42,941 nucleotides of DNA from Alphaproteobacteria bacterium casp-alpha6 (lineage in GTDB: Bacteria > Pseudomonadota > Alphaproteobacteria > Rhodobacterales > Rhodobacteraceae). The stretch is taken from NCBI GenBank assembly GCA_001510135.1, contig LFER01000067.1, positions 1-42,941 of the forward strand, in the 5' to 3' direction. Each line of letters begins with the position of its first letter. Positions within the stretch are counted from its first letter, which is position 1. Of this stretch, positions 20,444 to 30,704 are shown piece after piece. A program made the position numbers and the translations under genes. The notes under the pieces were generated by a model. The model saw only the letters and a program-made list of their open reading frames with translations. It ran no database searches and had not been told where the DNA came from.

Positions 20444-21589
20444 TTATACTCGTCTTACATGTTGTTGGGGAGGGTAACCGGATAAAAACCGCGCCCTTAA
20501 AATCAAAACCCATAAAAATACGGCACCCAGTTGGTGTAGAATAGCCAATGTCCAAGGGGCGCCATACATCACTGTCATCACTCCGAGAATGACTTGCAAG
20601 ACCATCATAGCCATAACTGCGTTAAAGGCAAAACGCACTTGGTCGTTGCCGGATGATTTTGATTTCCGCCATACCACAAGACCAAAGAGGAATAGAATAT
20701 ACCCCGCTATACGATGCATAAATTGAACAAGCCCGTCATCTTCAAAAAAATTGCGCCAAAGGGGCGTGATCGAAAAAGGTTCAGGCGGGAAAAATTCGCC
20801 CGCCATCAAGGGCCAATCCGTGTAATTGCGCCCCGCATCAATGCCTGCCACAAGTGCACCGAGCAATATTTGCAGAAAGGCCAGATGCAAAAGACCGGTT
20901 GATATCGAAAATAACTTAACCTCTCGTGCGCGGCGCTGCTGCATTAGATCGCTTTCAGACCGCCCAAGTAAAAAAATAAACCAGCTCAAAAACCCAAGTA
21001 TAATGAAGGCAATCCCAAGGTGGGTCGCCAATCGATAACTGGCCACATCCAGCATCTCACCGCTCAACCCGCTGGCGACCATCCACCACCCAATAGCTCC
21101 TTGCAGGCCACCAAGCGCGCCAACAAACAATAACCGCCCCGTCCAGCCTACAGGGATTGTTTTGCGCAACAGGAAAACCAAAAAACCCAATGCCCAGACC
21201 AGACCGATTGCGCGCCCCAATTGTCGGTGACCCCATTCCCACCAATATATAACTTTGAATTCACTCAGGCTCATACCCAGGTTCTGCAGCTGATATTCGG
21301 GTATCTGTTGATATTTTTCGAATTCCGTATCCCAAGCAGCATCGCTGAGAGGGGGAATGGCCCCAGTCAAGGGGCGCCACTCTGTAATGCTTAACCCGCT
21401 ATCGGTAAGCCGCGTTAAGCCCCCTACGGCAATCATAAACCCGACAAGCACGAAGAGTGCTATCAACCAAAGCCTTATGGGGCGCCGCGCAGCGGCATTT
21501 TGCCCTGCACCAATCGACCCGATTGCGCTCTTTTCGGTCTCAGAAGATTTGTCGCCTACGTCTTCAAAAATTGATCTTTTCGAGCTCAT
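20444..21589 (-). CDS. ctaA: Heme A synthase, COX15/CtaA type
   Basis: Heme A synthase (381 residues) is an eight-helix membrane enzyme that oxidises the C8 methyl of heme O to a formyl group, supplying aa3 cytochrome oxidase. The family sequence LTRLTDSGLSITEWRPLTGA is present, as are heme-ligand histidines in WEWGHRQLGR, RLATHLG, FMHRIAGY and ILHQLGA. The N-terminal 37 residues are polar and cytosolic. No other heme-oxidase assembly gene is adjacent. Start ATG 21589 fits the family. Confidence 0.96.
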   Translation of the reverse strand: MSSKRSIFEDVGDKSSETEKSAIGSIGAGQNAAARRPIRLWLIALFVLVGFMIAVGGLTRLTDSGLSITEWRPLTGAIPPLSDAAWDTEFEKYQQIPEYQLQNLGMSLSEFKVIYWWEWGHRQLGRAIGLVWALGFLVFLLRKTIPVGWTGRLLFVGALGGLQGAIGWWMVASGLSGEMLDVASYRLATHLGIAFIILGFLSWFIFLLGRSESDLMQQRRAREVKLFSISTGLLHLAFLQILLGALVAGIDAGRNYTDWPLMAGEFFPPEPFSITPLWRNFFEDDGLVQFMHRIAGYILFLFGLVVWRKSKSSGNDQVRFAFNAVMAMMVLQVILGVMTVMYGAPWTLAILHQLGAVFLWVLILRARFLSGYPPQQHVRRV

Positions 21590-21651
21590 CCAAACGCCTT
21601 TTTGCCGGTCAGTTTTTTGACAACCTATGTCTTTACGACGAGACCTTCAAG

Positions 21652-22398
21652 CTAAGGACCCTTTTCTTTCCAACGCACCATTTGACGCAGCATGCCATGA
21701 AACATTTGCACATCAGCGCGGGTCAGCGGCAGGCGGGACCACATGTTGCGCAGATTGGTTTTCATGCCCTCAACTTTGGTTTCAGGGAAAAAGAAACCTG
21801 CTTCTTCAAGCCTTTCTTCAAAATGGCGGGCAAGATGGGTTGTTTCTTCGCCTGTGGCCCAGTCAGATTTGGCCATTTCCATATGGGTTGTTGTCCCCTC
21901 TTGGGAGGCACGACGCCATTCATAGGCAAGCAGCAAAACACATTGAGCAAGGTTTAAAGAGGGAAAATCAGGATTGACAGGAACAGAAACAAGGGCATTG
22001 GCCTGTGCAACGTCCTCGTTTTCAAGCCCAGCTCGCTCTGGGCCAAAAAGGATAGATATTTTTTGACCCTCTCGGATTTTTTGGACGGCCAGCTTCATCG
22101 CATCCTCAGGAGAATAAATCTGTTTGGTCAATCCCCGCGCGCGTGCAGTCGTCGCGAATGTGAAATGACAATCGGCTGTGGCTGTTGCAACATCTTCAAA
22201 ATGCCCAGCCTCATCCAAAAGCCGTCCAGCACCACTGGCCATTGCAATGGCTTTCTGGCTCGGCCAGCCGTCGCGCGGCGCCACAACACGCATCCGATCC
22301 AGCCCAAAATTCCACATGGCACGCGCAGCCGCACCAATATTTTCACCCATTTGAGGGCGCACAAGAACGATACAGGGTTGTTTAATTGGGCTTTTCAT
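21652..22398 (-). CDS. trmJ: tRNA (cytidine/uridine-2'-O)-methyltransferase TrmJ
   Basis: This 248-residue SPOUT methyltransferase of the TrmJ/LasT group 2'-O-methylates the nucleotide at position 32 of tRNA. SPOUT motifs are visible: VLVRPQMGENIGAAARAMWNFG at the start, FGPERAGLENEDV (motif 2) and SLNLAQCVLLLAYEW (motif 3 knot). ATG 22398 is chosen because the preceding 51 codons of the same frame lack family similarity. It is divergent from the ThiE-like gene with 130 bases between starts. Confidence 0.93.
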   Translation of the reverse strand: MKSPIKQPCIVLVRPQMGENIGAAARAMWNFGLDRMRVVAPRDGWPSQKAIAMASGAGRLLDEAGHFEDVATATADCHFTFATTARARGLTKQIYSPEDAMKLAVQKIREGQKISILFGPERAGLENEDVAQANALVSVPVNPDFPSLNLAQCVLLLAYEWRRASQEGTTTHMEMAKSDWATGEETTHLARHFEERLEEAGFFFPETKVEGMKTNLRNMWSRLPLTRADVQMFHGMLRQMVRWKEKGP

Positions 22399-22528
22399 AG
22401 TCTTTCTCTGGTTGCTCCCTGTCTCTAGGCGAGTTGGCAGATAATGAAAAGAGGGCTTGCCAAAGGGATTGTGCCTCACGTACGAGATTGGCATGCGCAT
22501 TAGCGAATAAGACAGGATACCCAAGCAG

Positions 22529-23158
22529 ATGACAGATACCGCTGATCCCAAAATTTACCTCATAACTCCACCAGAAATAGATCTTCAGGGAGAGTTTCCA
22601 GACAGACTGCGCACCGTTTTCGAAGCCTTTGACATTGCTTGCCTTAGACTTTCGTTGAGCAGCTCAGACGAGCGCGTTTTAGGGAAAACGGCAGATCTTC
22701 TGCGCGAAGTTTGCCATACCCATGAGGTCGCAATCGTGATTGAACGCCATATGCTGCTCGTTGAACCCTTTGGCTTGGACGGGGTGCATTTGTCAGATGG
22801 CGCAAAAAACGTGGCCAAAGCGCGTAAACTCTTGGGAAAGGATGCCATTGTAGGCGCATATTGTGCAGCTTCGCGGCACGCCGGAATGAACGCCGCAGAA
22901 ATTGGTGCTGATTATGTCAGTTTTGGTCCAGTGACGGTCTCAAACCTTGGTGATGGAGAAATCGCAAAAGAAGACCTGTTTGAATGGTGGTCCCAAATGA
23001 TCGAAGTTCCGGTCATTGCCGAAGGGCGTTTTGACCAACAAAGCGCTGCCGCGATTGCGCAACATGTCGATTTTCTTGCCTTTGGTGATGAAATTTGGAG
23101 TAGCGCTGATCCAGTCGCAGAATTGAACACAATGATGCGGGCTAAGCGCCCTTCATAG
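22529..23158 (+). CDS. ThiE/TenI-superfamily thiamine phosphate synthase-like
   Basis: This 209-residue TIM-barrel protein is of the thiamine phosphate synthase/TenI superfamily: YLITPPEIDLQGEF start, GLDGVHLSDG and the phosphate-binding-side block GADYVSFGPV followed by VPVIAEGRFD. True ThiE proteins have conserved Lys/Arg and a G-G-I motif; here the equivalent end reads VIAEGRF rather than a glycine-rich turn, so it may be a TenI-like paralogue rather than the housekeeping enzyme. No other thi gene is near. Its 3' end overlaps olsA by 17 bases, tail to tail. Confidence 0.8.
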   Translation: MTDTADPKIYLITPPEIDLQGEFPDRLRTVFEAFDIACLRLSLSSSDERVLGKTADLLREVCHTHEVAIVIERHMLLVEPFGLDGVHLSDGAKNVAKARKLLGKDAIVGAYCAASRHAGMNAAEIGADYVSFGPVTVSNLGDGEIAKEDLFEWWSQMIEVPVIAEGRFDQQSAAAIAQHVDFLAFGDEIWSSADPVAELNTMMRAKRPS

Positions 23159-23969
23159 ATTGCGTATGCGCCTCAGCAACTGACGCTTGCAAGGCGGCCG
23201 CCAGAGCTTTGCGGTCCTTGAAATCTGACACAGCCACAGGATCGCAAAACCTGATCACGACACGCCCTTGTTTTAGGACAGAAAGCGTTGTGATCAGATG
23301 GGCCGCAAAAGACATATCCCCCCACCAACAATAAAACCGCGCATCTTTTCCTTCCGGAGCGAGATAATGAAGGGATACGGCCTGAATAAATGTCCTATCC
23401 CGAAGCTCTGGGTCAAAATAGGCGGCAAGGAGCGTCGGTTTGAAAGAGAGCACCTGCTGACCATCTGTTGAGGTGCCTTCCGGAAAAAACAGCAATTTAT
23501 GTCCCGCCTGCAGTCGCATGGTGAAAAGTTCTCGCTGTTCTGCAGCTTTGGCTGGATTGCGTTCAATAAAAACAGTGCCAGTCGCCTTGGCCAGCTGTCC
23601 GATAAAGGGCCAAGAAGCGACTTCTGACTTTGACACAAAGTAAACACGCTGAAAGGAATTCAGCGCAAATATATCAATCCACGAACAATGGTTCGCAACA
23701 ATGCCCCCACCCTGCTGCATCGGATGTCCCTCTACACGGTAGTCAAGTCCGATCAAGACCAGTGAAAGACGACAGACTGCCTGCGTGATATAAGGCGTTA
23801 TCGGGCGAGTTTGACCAAAGAGTGGATATTCGAGCAATCGAAGCACAAGAGTGAGACATAACCCTAGGCTCACAATAAGACCAATAGGTATCGCCCTCAA
23901 CAGCACAATAATCCAGCCAAAGGGAGACATTTGGCTATGAGGTGGTGGAGTCGAACTTTCCCAAATCAT
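23142..23969 (-). CDS. olsA: Lysophospholipid/lyso-ornithine acyltransferase OlsA
   Basis: This 275-residue membrane-anchored PlsC-family acyltransferase has an N-terminal hydrophobic segment (about 18-47), the catalytic NHxxxxD motif as ANHCSWID, and the substrate block FPEGTSTDG. Its ATG overlaps the olsB stop as ATGA, so it is translated with olsB. That pairing identifies it as OlsA, which O-acylates lyso-ornithine lipid to ornithine lipid. OlsA enzymes in this group can also act on glycerol lysophospholipids. Confidence 0.9.
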   Translation of the reverse strand: MIWESSTPPPHSQMSPFGWIIVLLRAIPIGLIVSLGLCLTLVLRLLEYPLFGQTRPITPYITQAVCRLSLVLIGLDYRVEGHPMQQGGGIVANHCSWIDIFALNSFQRVYFVSKSEVASWPFIGQLAKATGTVFIERNPAKAAEQRELFTMRLQAGHKLLFFPEGTSTDGQQVLSFKPTLLAAYFDPELRDRTFIQAVSLHYLAPEGKDARFYCWWGDMSFAAHLITTLSVLKQGRVVIRFCDPVAVSDFKDRKALAAALQASVAEAHTQSMKGA

Positions 23970-24727
23970 ACTGAAGTTTCACCTTTTGAAGCATAGATTT
24001 GTTTTTGCCTTGCGTTCAAGTTTTCTACGTCCACAATCATGCACACATCAACCGTGTTAAACGCCTGATCCACAAACGCGCCCTCACCGACACAGCCACC
24101 CAACCGCAAATAGGCTTTGATAAGCGCGGGAACGGAGAGCATGGCACGTTTTTTATCCATATCTAGCAGTTCGACAAGGTTCATGGACTGATAATTGGGC
24201 CCTTTGGCACGTACACGCAAATCGCGCGGCGCAAGGTGGTTATGATGCAAAAGGCTTAGAGGTTCTTTAATTGCAGATATATCAGTTCCATGAAAACTTG
24301 CCACACCAAAGAGGATTTCGATATTTCTATCAAATATATATCTTGAAAGCGCCTGCCAGAGATACAACATTGCGCTTCCTCCTCGGTAATTCGGGTGAAG
24401 GCAAGAGCGCCCTAATTCCATTAACCTGCGTCCAGACGCTTTGAGAACGTCTAAGTCATATTCATCTTCCGAATAAAACCTACCAATTTTCTTTGCATTT
24501 TCGGAGGTTAAAATGCGGTAGACCCCCACAACCTCACCTGTCTTACCGTGCTGACATGCGAGGTCATAAAGAAGCAAGTGATCGCAATAAGGATCATATA
24601 TATCGCGTTCCAATCGGACAGCATGATCCACCATAGGACCAGCGCCGCCAAGTTCTTGGACAAAAACATCATACCGCAATCTCTGCGCTGCACGGAATTC
24701 CTCCGGTGATGCAGCAATTTTGGTCAT
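23966..24727 (-). CDS. olsB: Ornithine N-acyltransferase OlsB
   Basis: This 253-residue GNAT-fold protein is of the OlsB/hemolysin-like acyltransferase family. It transfers a 3-hydroxyacyl chain from ACP to the alpha-amino group of ornithine, the first step of phosphorus-free ornithine lipid synthesis. Family blocks are LRYDVFVQELGG, YRILT with the RFYSEDEYDL stretch, ELGRSCLHPNYRGG and FGVASFHGTD. ATG 24727 (MTKIAASPEEF) is preferred to an in-frame TTG at 24751. The upstream 134 bases are AT-rich and hold the likely promoter. Confidence 0.92.
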   Translation of the reverse strand: MTKIAASPEEFRAAQRLRYDVFVQELGGAGPMVDHAVRLERDIYDPYCDHLLLYDLACQHGKTGEVVGVYRILTSENAKKIGRFYSEDEYDLDVLKASGRRLMELGRSCLHPNYRGGSAMLYLWQALSRYIFDRNIEILFGVASFHGTDISAIKEPLSLLHHNHLAPRDLRVRAKGPNYQSMNLVELLDMDKKRAMLSVPALIKAYLRLGGCVGEGAFVDQAFNTVDVCMIVDVENLNARQKQIYASKGETSV

Positions 24728-24861
24728 AAATTTTGGCTCAGGATGCGTCAAATGTACCCACTTCTGTTTTTAGTCTATTATTGATACTAAATTGTGTCAT
24801 AGTTGGTTCAGATTGATTCAAATATTATCAGTCTCCGTTGCTGAGTTTGTAAATGTTGCGT

Positions 24862-25047
24862 TTACCTTTGTGAAATAACTTGCACCAATGCAACTTTGGA
24901 TCCGTCAATGACAACTTTTCCGACCTCTGTAAAATTGACTGTAACCTTTCCGTTTATCCGTGACTGTACTTGTCCGATCCCCCAATCAGGTTCGGACGGA
25001 TGTCGCACGAGCATGCCGGGTTCCAAAAATTCGTTCAAATCTTGCAC
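24862..25047 (-). CDS. DUF3553 small protein
   Basis: This 61-residue protein contains the DUF3553 domain: LEPGMLVRHPSEPDWGIGQVQS, a strand run with VTVNF, and KVVIDGSKVAL. The fold resembles the small beta-barrel of UvrD/CarD-like proteins, but the role is unknown. GTG at 25047 is chosen because AAGGTGA lies at the right distance and relatives begin with DLN. The gene faces away from chpT with only 30 bases between starts, an arrangement also seen in other Rhodobacteraceae. Confidence 0.82.
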   Translation of the reverse strand: MQDLNEFLEPGMLVRHPSEPDWGIGQVQSRINGKVTVNFTEVGKVVIDGSKVALVQVISQR

Positions 25048-25077
25048 TGCACTCACCTTACTCAGGAAGGAATAGGA

Positions 25078-25716
25078 ATGACCCAGTCCCAACAAATGTT
25101 GGCAAACCTCATCGGCTCGCGGATTTGCCATGACCTCATAAGCCCAATCGGGGCAATTCACAACGGTATTGAGCTATTAATCCTGACTGCGCAGGATCAC
25201 TCTGACCCAGAAGTTTCTCTGATTGCCGACAGCTGTAAAACCGCCTCTGACCTTATAAAATTCTTCCGGATCACCTTTGGTCAAAATGGTGAGGGTAAAT
25301 CCCTCTCTGCACTTATGGCGCAGACAATTTTGGAACCTCTTTTGTCTGGAGAACGCAAATCACTCCAGTGGAATATTTCAGAAGATTTATCCCACCAAGA
25401 AGTTCAAGCAATTTTTCTTTCGGTTCTTTGCCTTGAAGCTGCCATGCCGCGGGGTGGAAAATTTGTGATCACCCAGAAAGAAAACACCTTCTGCATCGAA
25501 GGATACAGTGACTACATAAAGCACGGCGATAGAGCCTGGACCCTTCTGGACTCGCAGACAGAGGACACTCAAGTAGCCCCCTCCATCGTTCAATTTCTTC
25601 TTTTGCCACAAGTTGCCAAAACAATCGCGCGCAGGGTTGATTGTTCCAGTTCATCAAACCGCATCACCATTGACCTTAGGCCCGTGTCGTCCCATTCCCG
25701 CTCACAAGATATTTAA
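25078..25716 (+). CDS. chpT: ChpT histidine phosphotransferase
   Basis: This 212-residue protein is of the ChpT family, a dimeric histidine phosphotransferase moving phosphate from CckA to CtrA (cell cycle in Caulobacter; motility and gene transfer agents in Rhodobacterales). The helix bearing the phosphorylated histidine reads [18 protein letters not shown] (about H18); a degenerate histidine-kinase ATPase-like domain follows. ATG 25078 is preceded by AGGAAGGAATAGGA; the longer frame from 24970 runs through the DUF3553 gene and is not used. The C-terminus overlaps proA by 41 bases tail to tail. Confidence 0.9.
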   Translation: MTQSQQMLANLIGSRICHDLISPIGAIHNGIELLILTAQDHSDPEVSLIADSCKTASDLIKFFRITFGQNGEGKSLSALMAQTILEPLLSGERKSLQWNISEDLSHQEVQAIFLSVLCLEAAMPRGGKFVITQKENTFCIEGYSDYIKHGDRAWTLLDSQTEDTQVAPSIVQFLLLPQVAKTIARRVDCSSSSNRITIDLRPVSSHSRSQDI

Positions 25717-26935
25717 AACTGGTCAATTGCGCCGCGCCGATTGGCCCACGTGCATGCAGTTTGCCCGTCGCAATCCCAATTTCACCACCCATTCCAAATT
25801 CACCCCCATCAGCGAATTGGGTCGAGGTGTTATGCATCAAAATGGCGCTGTCCACCCGTTCGAAGAACCGCTGTTTTGACGTTTCATCTTCGGTCATGAT
25901 GCAATCTGTGTGATGCGATCCATAGGTCTGGATGTATTCAATTGCCTCATCCACATCTGCGACAACCCGCGCCGCAATGATGCTGTCCAGAAATTCTTTG
26001 CCCCAATCTGCGTCCGTCGCTTTGACAGTTTGCGTAATATGCTCCAAACCTTCGCCCGCGCGCACTTCAACACCTGCACCAATCAATGCCTGAACAACCT
26101 CGGCTCCTAATCCATCAACAATATCCCTGTGCAACAAAAGACATTCGGCCGCACCGCAAATACTCACCCGTCTGGTTTTTGCATTGAGCACAACCTCGAG
26201 CGTCTTGACAGGATCGGCAGATTTATCGACGTAAATGTGAACAATCCCTTCTAGATGCGCAAAGACAGGCACGCGGGCTTCTTGTTGAACCAACCCGACA
26301 AGCCCTTTACCCCCACGAGGGACGATGACATCTACATATTCTGTCATCCGCAGAAGTTTTTGCACAGCAGCACGATCCCGAGTAGGGATCAACTGAATAG
26401 AAGCTTCAGGAAGGTCAGCTGCACTGATCCCTTCAACCAGACAGGCATGAATAGCTTTTGAACTGTGAAAGCTTTCAGATCCGCCCCGCAGGATCACGGC
26501 ATTGCCGGATTTAAGCGCTAACGCGCCCGCGTCTGCTGTCACATTCGGGCGACTTTCATAGATCACGCCTATCACACCGAGAGGGGTTGCAACCTTTTTG
26601 ATATGTAAGCCGCTGGGCCGGCTCCATTCGTCCAATTCCCGCCCGACAGGATCCGTCTGTTTTGCCACATCCCGCAAAGCTGTACAGATGCCTCTAATCC
26701 TGTCACTGTCCAACATTAGACGGTCCATCATGGGATCGCTGAGCCCTTTGTCGCGCCCAAAAGCCAGATCTTCAGCATTGGCCGCGATAATCTCTGCGCT
26801 TTGCCGTTGAACAGCATCCGCAGCAAGCATCAGGGCTTCCTCTTTTTGTTCAGAACTTGCATAGGCAAGACGCGCGGCGGCAGCTTTGGCCTGCATCCCG
26901 ATGATATCCATCATCCCATCAATTGAAGAATCCAT
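25676..26935 (-). CDS. proA: Gamma-glutamyl phosphate reductase
   Basis: ProA (419 residues) reduces gamma-glutamyl phosphate to glutamate-5-semialdehyde with NADPH in proline synthesis. It is aldehyde-dehydrogenase-fold; the nucleophilic cysteine lies in [14 protein letters not shown], with family blocks [11 protein letters not shown] and [12 protein letters not shown] 26935 follows AGAGG at six bases, favoured over an in-frame TTG at 26959. It lies 20 bases after proB. The coding end extends 41 bases into the opposite-strand chpT. Confidence 0.97.
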   Translation of the reverse strand: MDSSIDGMMDIIGMQAKAAAARLAYASSEQKEEALMLAADAVQRQSAEIIAANAEDLAFGRDKGLSDPMMDRLMLDSDRIRGICTALRDVAKQTDPVGRELDEWSRPSGLHIKKVATPLGVIGVIYESRPNVTADAGALALKSGNAVILRGGSESFHSSKAIHACLVEGISAADLPEASIQLIPTRDRAAVQKLLRMTEYVDVIVPRGGKGLVGLVQQEARVPVFAHLEGIVHIYVDKSADPVKTLEVVLNAKTRRVSICGAAECLLLHRDIVDGLGAEVVQALIGAGVEVRAGEGLEHITQTVKATDADWGKEFLDSIIAARVVADVDEAIEYIQTYGSHHTDCIMTEDETSKQRFFERVDSAILMHNTSTQFADGGEFGMGGEIGIATGKLHARGPIGAAQLTSFKYLVSGNGTTRA

Positions 26936-26955
26936 CTGAAACCTCTTTTCGTGTA

Positions 26956-28062
26956 TCAATCTGCCATATCATTTCTGTGAATTAATGCTGCGCGCCCAGT
27001 ATAGCCCAAGACGCTTTCAATTTCACCGCTTTTAAGCCCTTTTATGGCTTTTGCTTCAGAAGCGCTATATCCGCTCAGCCCCCGTCCGATCTCGCGATCA
27101 TCTGGCGCACGGATCACAACGGCATCACCTCTCAAAAACTGACCCTTTATCTTCACAACGCCGGCCGGCAAAAGGCTTTTACCCTTTTGCAAAGCCGTCA
27201 CCGCGCCCACATCCACCCAAATCTCCCCCATCGGTTTGATCGAGGCAATCCAGCGTTTTCGTGCGGTTTGGGGATCAAGTTGTGGGGCAAACCAAGTGAC
27301 AGGTGCGCCCGCGTCAATGACCGCCAACGGGTGCATCACGGACCCTTTGGAAATGACCATCGCACAGCCCGATGTGGTGGCGGTTTTGGCTGCCATGACT
27401 TTGGTTTTCATACCACCTTTGGCCATGCCAGTCCCTGCATCCCCTGCCATTTGTTCAATCTCGGGTGTGATGTCTTGGATAAAATCTAAGCGTTCGGCCG
27501 TTTTGTCCATCTGCGGGTTCGCAGTGTAAAACCCATCCACATCAGACAAAAGAACAAGCGTATCCGCCCCGACCGTCACAGCCACTTGTGCAGCCAGCCG
27601 GTCATTGTCGCCAAAACGGATTTCGTCTGTGGCGACTGTGTCATTTTCATTCACGATGGGCACAACGCCAAGGGACAGCAAGGTTTCCATCGTCGCACGC
27701 GAGTTGAGATATCGGCGCCGGTTGGAACTGTCCTCAAGCGTCACAAGGATCTGACCTGTTGTGATCCCGTGAGGGGCCAAAACTTCTTCATAGGCGCGCG
27801 CTAATCTGATTTGCCCCACCGAGGCAGCCGCCTGAGATTGTTCGAGCGCGAGCGGACCATAACCCAAATTCAGCACCCGCCGCCCCAGCGCGATAGATCC
27901 GGAAGAGACAATCAACACATCCGTACCAGCGCTTTTGAGCGCTGCGACATCCTCTGCCAGAGTAGAAAGCCAATCTTTGCGCAACCGCCCGTCCTCTGCC
28001 GAGACAAGAAGTGCAGAGCCAATTTTGACAACAACCCGTTTTGTGCCCTTTAAGGTTGCCAT
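26956..28062 (-). CDS. proB: Glutamate 5-kinase
   Basis: ProB (368 residues) phosphorylates glutamate at the gamma carboxyl, the first and feedback-regulated step of proline synthesis. The amino-acid-kinase domain ([31 protein letters not shown]) is followed by a C-terminal PUA domain from about residue 275 ([18 protein letters not shown]), the full-length form. Its start overlaps the 3' end of obgE by 13 bases, so obgE-proB-proA form one operon. Confidence 0.97.
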   Translation of the reverse strand: MATLKGTKRVVVKIGSALLVSAEDGRLRKDWLSTLAEDVAALKSAGTDVLIVSSGSIALGRRVLNLGYGPLALEQSQAAASVGQIRLARAYEEVLAPHGITTGQILVTLEDSSNRRRYLNSRATMETLLSLGVVPIVNENDTVATDEIRFGDNDRLAAQVAVTVGADTLVLLSDVDGFYTANPQMDKTAERLDFIQDITPEIEQMAGDAGTGMAKGGMKTKVMAAKTATTSGCAMVISKGSVMHPLAVIDAGAPVTWFAPQLDPQTARKRWIASIKPMGEIWVDVGAVTALQKGKSLLPAGVVKIKGQFLRGDAVVIRAPDDREIGRGLSGYSASEAKAIKGLKSGEIESVLGYTGRAALIHRNDMAD

Positions 28063-29087
28063 GGCGTATCATCCTCATCTTGCTTTTGCGCCGCGGCATG
28101 GGTTTGATCAATCACGCGACGAAGCGCGCGCAGAACCTCTGGCACGCCCTCTCCGCTGACGGCAGACAAGAGCAACACTTCTGCATCGCTTTGCGCTTCG
28201 AGTTCTTCTTTGTAAAATGCGCGTTCTTCGTCATCCAGCGCGTCAACCTTATTCAAGGCCACGATTATTGGCTTTTCTGAAATATGGCCCCCATAGGCCG
28301 CAATTTCGTGAATTATGGTTTTGTAATTGTCGAGAAAATTTCCGTCTGTCGCATCGATCAGGTGCAACAGAACCGCGCATTTTTCTACATGCCCAAGAAA
28401 TAAATCGCCAAGCCCGCGACCTTCGTGTGCGCCTTCGATCAATCCCGGAATATCCGCCATCACAAATTCAGTGTTATCAATCCCAACAACTCCCAGATTG
28501 GGGTGCAGTGTCGTAAAGGGGTAATCTGCGATCTTGGGCCGCGCATTTGACGTTGCCGCCAGAAAGGTCGATTTCCCCGCATTGGGCAAACCCAACAGCC
28601 CTGCATCAGCAATGAGTTTCAGGCGCAACCAGATGGTGCGCTCAATCCCAGCCTGCCCAGGATTTGCGCGCCGTGGTGCTTGGTTCGTGGAGGTCTTAAA
28701 GTGCAAATTCCCAAAACCGCCGTTTCCCCCTTTGGCGATAACAAAGCGCTGGCCAGTCTCGTCCAGTTCGGCAAGAACTGTTTCCTGATCTTCGTCCAAA
28801 ATTTCTGTGCCCGCTGGAACGCGTAGAATGATATCATCGCCCCGTGCACCGGTGCGCTGTTGACCCATGCCAGAGCCACCATTTTTTGCAAAGAAATGCT
28901 GTTGATAGCGAAAATCAATCAATGTGTTTAAACCATCGACACATTCCGCAATGACAGAGCCGCCATTGCCCCCGTCCCCGCCATCGGGACCGCCGTATTC
29001 GATGAACTTCTCTCGGCGAAAACTCACGGCCCCCGCGCCACCCGATCCCGAGCGGATATAAACTTTGGCAAGATCAAGAAATTTCAT
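28050..29087 (-). CDS. obgE: Obg GTPase
   Basis: Obg (345 residues) is the essential GTPase involved in late 50S maturation and stress control. It has the glycine-rich OBG fold (about 1-158; [12 protein letters not shown]) and G domain with G1 GLPNAGKST (166-174), G3 in DIPGLIEGA and G4 NKVD. The C-terminal OCT domain is absent or minimal, as in many alphaproteobacteria. Neighbouring rpmA/rplU upstream, with other genes in between, reproduces the classic rplU-rpmA-obg neighbourhood. Confidence 0.97.
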   Translation of the reverse strand: MKFLDLAKVYIRSGSGGAGAVSFRREKFIEYGGPDGGDGGNGGSVIAECVDGLNTLIDFRYQQHFFAKNGGSGMGQQRTGARGDDIILRVPAGTEILDEDQETVLAELDETGQRFVIAKGGNGGFGNLHFKTSTNQAPRRANPGQAGIERTIWLRLKLIADAGLLGLPNAGKSTFLAATSNARPKIADYPFTTLHPNLGVVGIDNTEFVMADIPGLIEGAHEGRGLGDLFLGHVEKCAVLLHLIDATDGNFLDNYKTIIHEIAAYGGHISEKPIIVALNKVDALDDEERAFYKEELEAQSDAEVLLLSAVSGEGVPEVLRALRRVIDQTHAAAQKQDEDDTPWQP

Positions 29088-29139
29088 AGCGTTCTCATTT
29101 TCGGCTCACTTAGCGCAATAGTGAAACTTTGCACCAGCC

Positions 29140-30704
29140 TCAAGCCTTCGTGTGATTGTGATGCTGTTCAAATGCAGTGCGTGACAGGCCGTATTCAATG
29201 ATCTTTTCGGGTTTTGCCCGTGCGCGAGATCCTCCCATGCCTGTTCCTATTTCTTCAAAACCCAGTTTTTCCAAAACACGCCCCGATGCGGGATTGTCAT
29301 GAAAGCGATCTGCGTTAAGGCTTTGAAAGTCATATCGTTCAAAACAATCAACAATAAATGCGCCAACGGCTTCTGTCGCAATCCCGTTCCCCCATCTGTC
29401 AGGATCAAAGAAATAGGCAATGCTTGCATCCGGCCCTAAACCCACGCACCCCAAAAGGCGATCTTTTGCGTCATAGACCCCAAGGCGATAGCCCGGGCGC
29501 CCTGTAAAGGCGCTTTGCATGAGCACCTCGGCCGCATCAGGAAGCGGCCAAGGGGTTGTCGCCCTTAGGATCATCGGCGCCACTCGGGCATCTCCGCCAA
29601 TACGCGCAAAATCGTTGAGGTCCGTTATGGAAAGGGATCGAATGATAAAACGTGCTGTTTTGATCACAGGGGCATTATTTTGTTCCCAATCCGAGCGCGG
29701 GATAACAAATTCTCGACATTTCACCGATGTCTGGCGGGCCAGCGGCCAAAGCGCAATCGGTTGGATTTCATAGGCCCCGATTTTTTGCAATACGCGTACA
29801 GAGGCTGGATTGTCCGAAAACACGCCGCCTCAAGACAGGGCCAATCAAACCGGTGAAAAGCATAGCTGACCATCGCCTTTGCCACCTCTGTTCCAAAACC
29901 CTTTCCCCAGCGATCAGGGTGCAAAGAAATCCACAACATCCCAGATGCAAGCCCAGCAGTGCCAATCAATTTCCCCTTTTCAAAAACACAAAGCGCAACG
30001 CCGTGCTTATCATTGCGCGACATGCGTTCCCTCACTTGGGCCCGTTCAGGGGGAAAGCGCCAGGTGAGCGTATTTTTTGTGACGTCATAGATTGACATCA
30101 CATCCATGACAGCTTCGAGATCACAGTCCAAAAACGTGCGAAACTCCAACCGTTCAGAGGTAAAGCGCACCTGCTTTTGCATTACCTTTAATGCGGCGTT
30201 GTCTCGTTTTTCCCAAGCAGCGCGTGTCAGGTTCATTTTTTGATGATCAAGCTCTTTATTTTGAGCCAAAGAGTGGAGCTTTGTGACCTCTCCGACAGGT
30301 TCAAATCCCAGCGCATTTAAAATCCGTTTGGATTTTTCGTTGCCCACAAAATGCCCCGATCCAAGATTTTCGTAACACTGGTTATCAAAATATTCGGAAA
30401 CAACCGCCTCGGCGGCTTCTCTCATGATCCCCTGTCCCCATACAGGACGCGCAAGCCAATAGCCAAGTTCCCTTTCAATGGAAATCACCCCGACTAAGCG
30501 CCCCTCATATATGATGGCCCAAATCTTTTTCCCGTTCAAAGCACCTGCAATAAAACTGCGGGCATCCTCAAGGCGATAAGGAAAAGGAACAACCGCCAAA
30601 CACTTTGAGACTTCAAACTCATTTATCGCGGGGCTAAGCGCCTCTGCATCGCTTGCCTCAAGGGGTCTGAGCCACAGGCGTTTTGTTTTTATCACGTTTT
30701 TCAT
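29140..30704 (-). pseudogene. Triple-GNAT acetyltransferase gene broken by frameshift
   Basis: Three RimJ/RimL-type GNAT domains follow one another. Domain A is about residues 1-165 (KTKRLWLRPLEASDAEAL; GYWLARPVWGQGIMREA). Domain B is about 175-330 (SERLEFRTFLDCDLEAV; HPDRWGKGFGTEVA). Domain C is encoded in the next frame (KTARFIIRSLSITDLNDF; DPDRWGNGIATEAV). Inside B the frame changes at a run of four A/T bases (29817-29820): one more base restores AACFSDNPASVRVLQKIG, the expected GNAT ending. Without it, translation runs out of frame to a stop at 29721. The start at 30704 follows GGAAAAG and lies 47 bases inside the upstream GNAT gene. Sequencing error, decay or tolerated truncation are the options. 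Confidence 0.8.

Noticed and set aside
29810..29825. Programmed -1 ribosomal frameshift in the triple-GNAT gene
   Set aside because: The sequence GTGTTTTCGG does not form a good X-XXY-YYZ heptamer and no clear stimulatory structure was seen; mutation or sequencing error is simpler.
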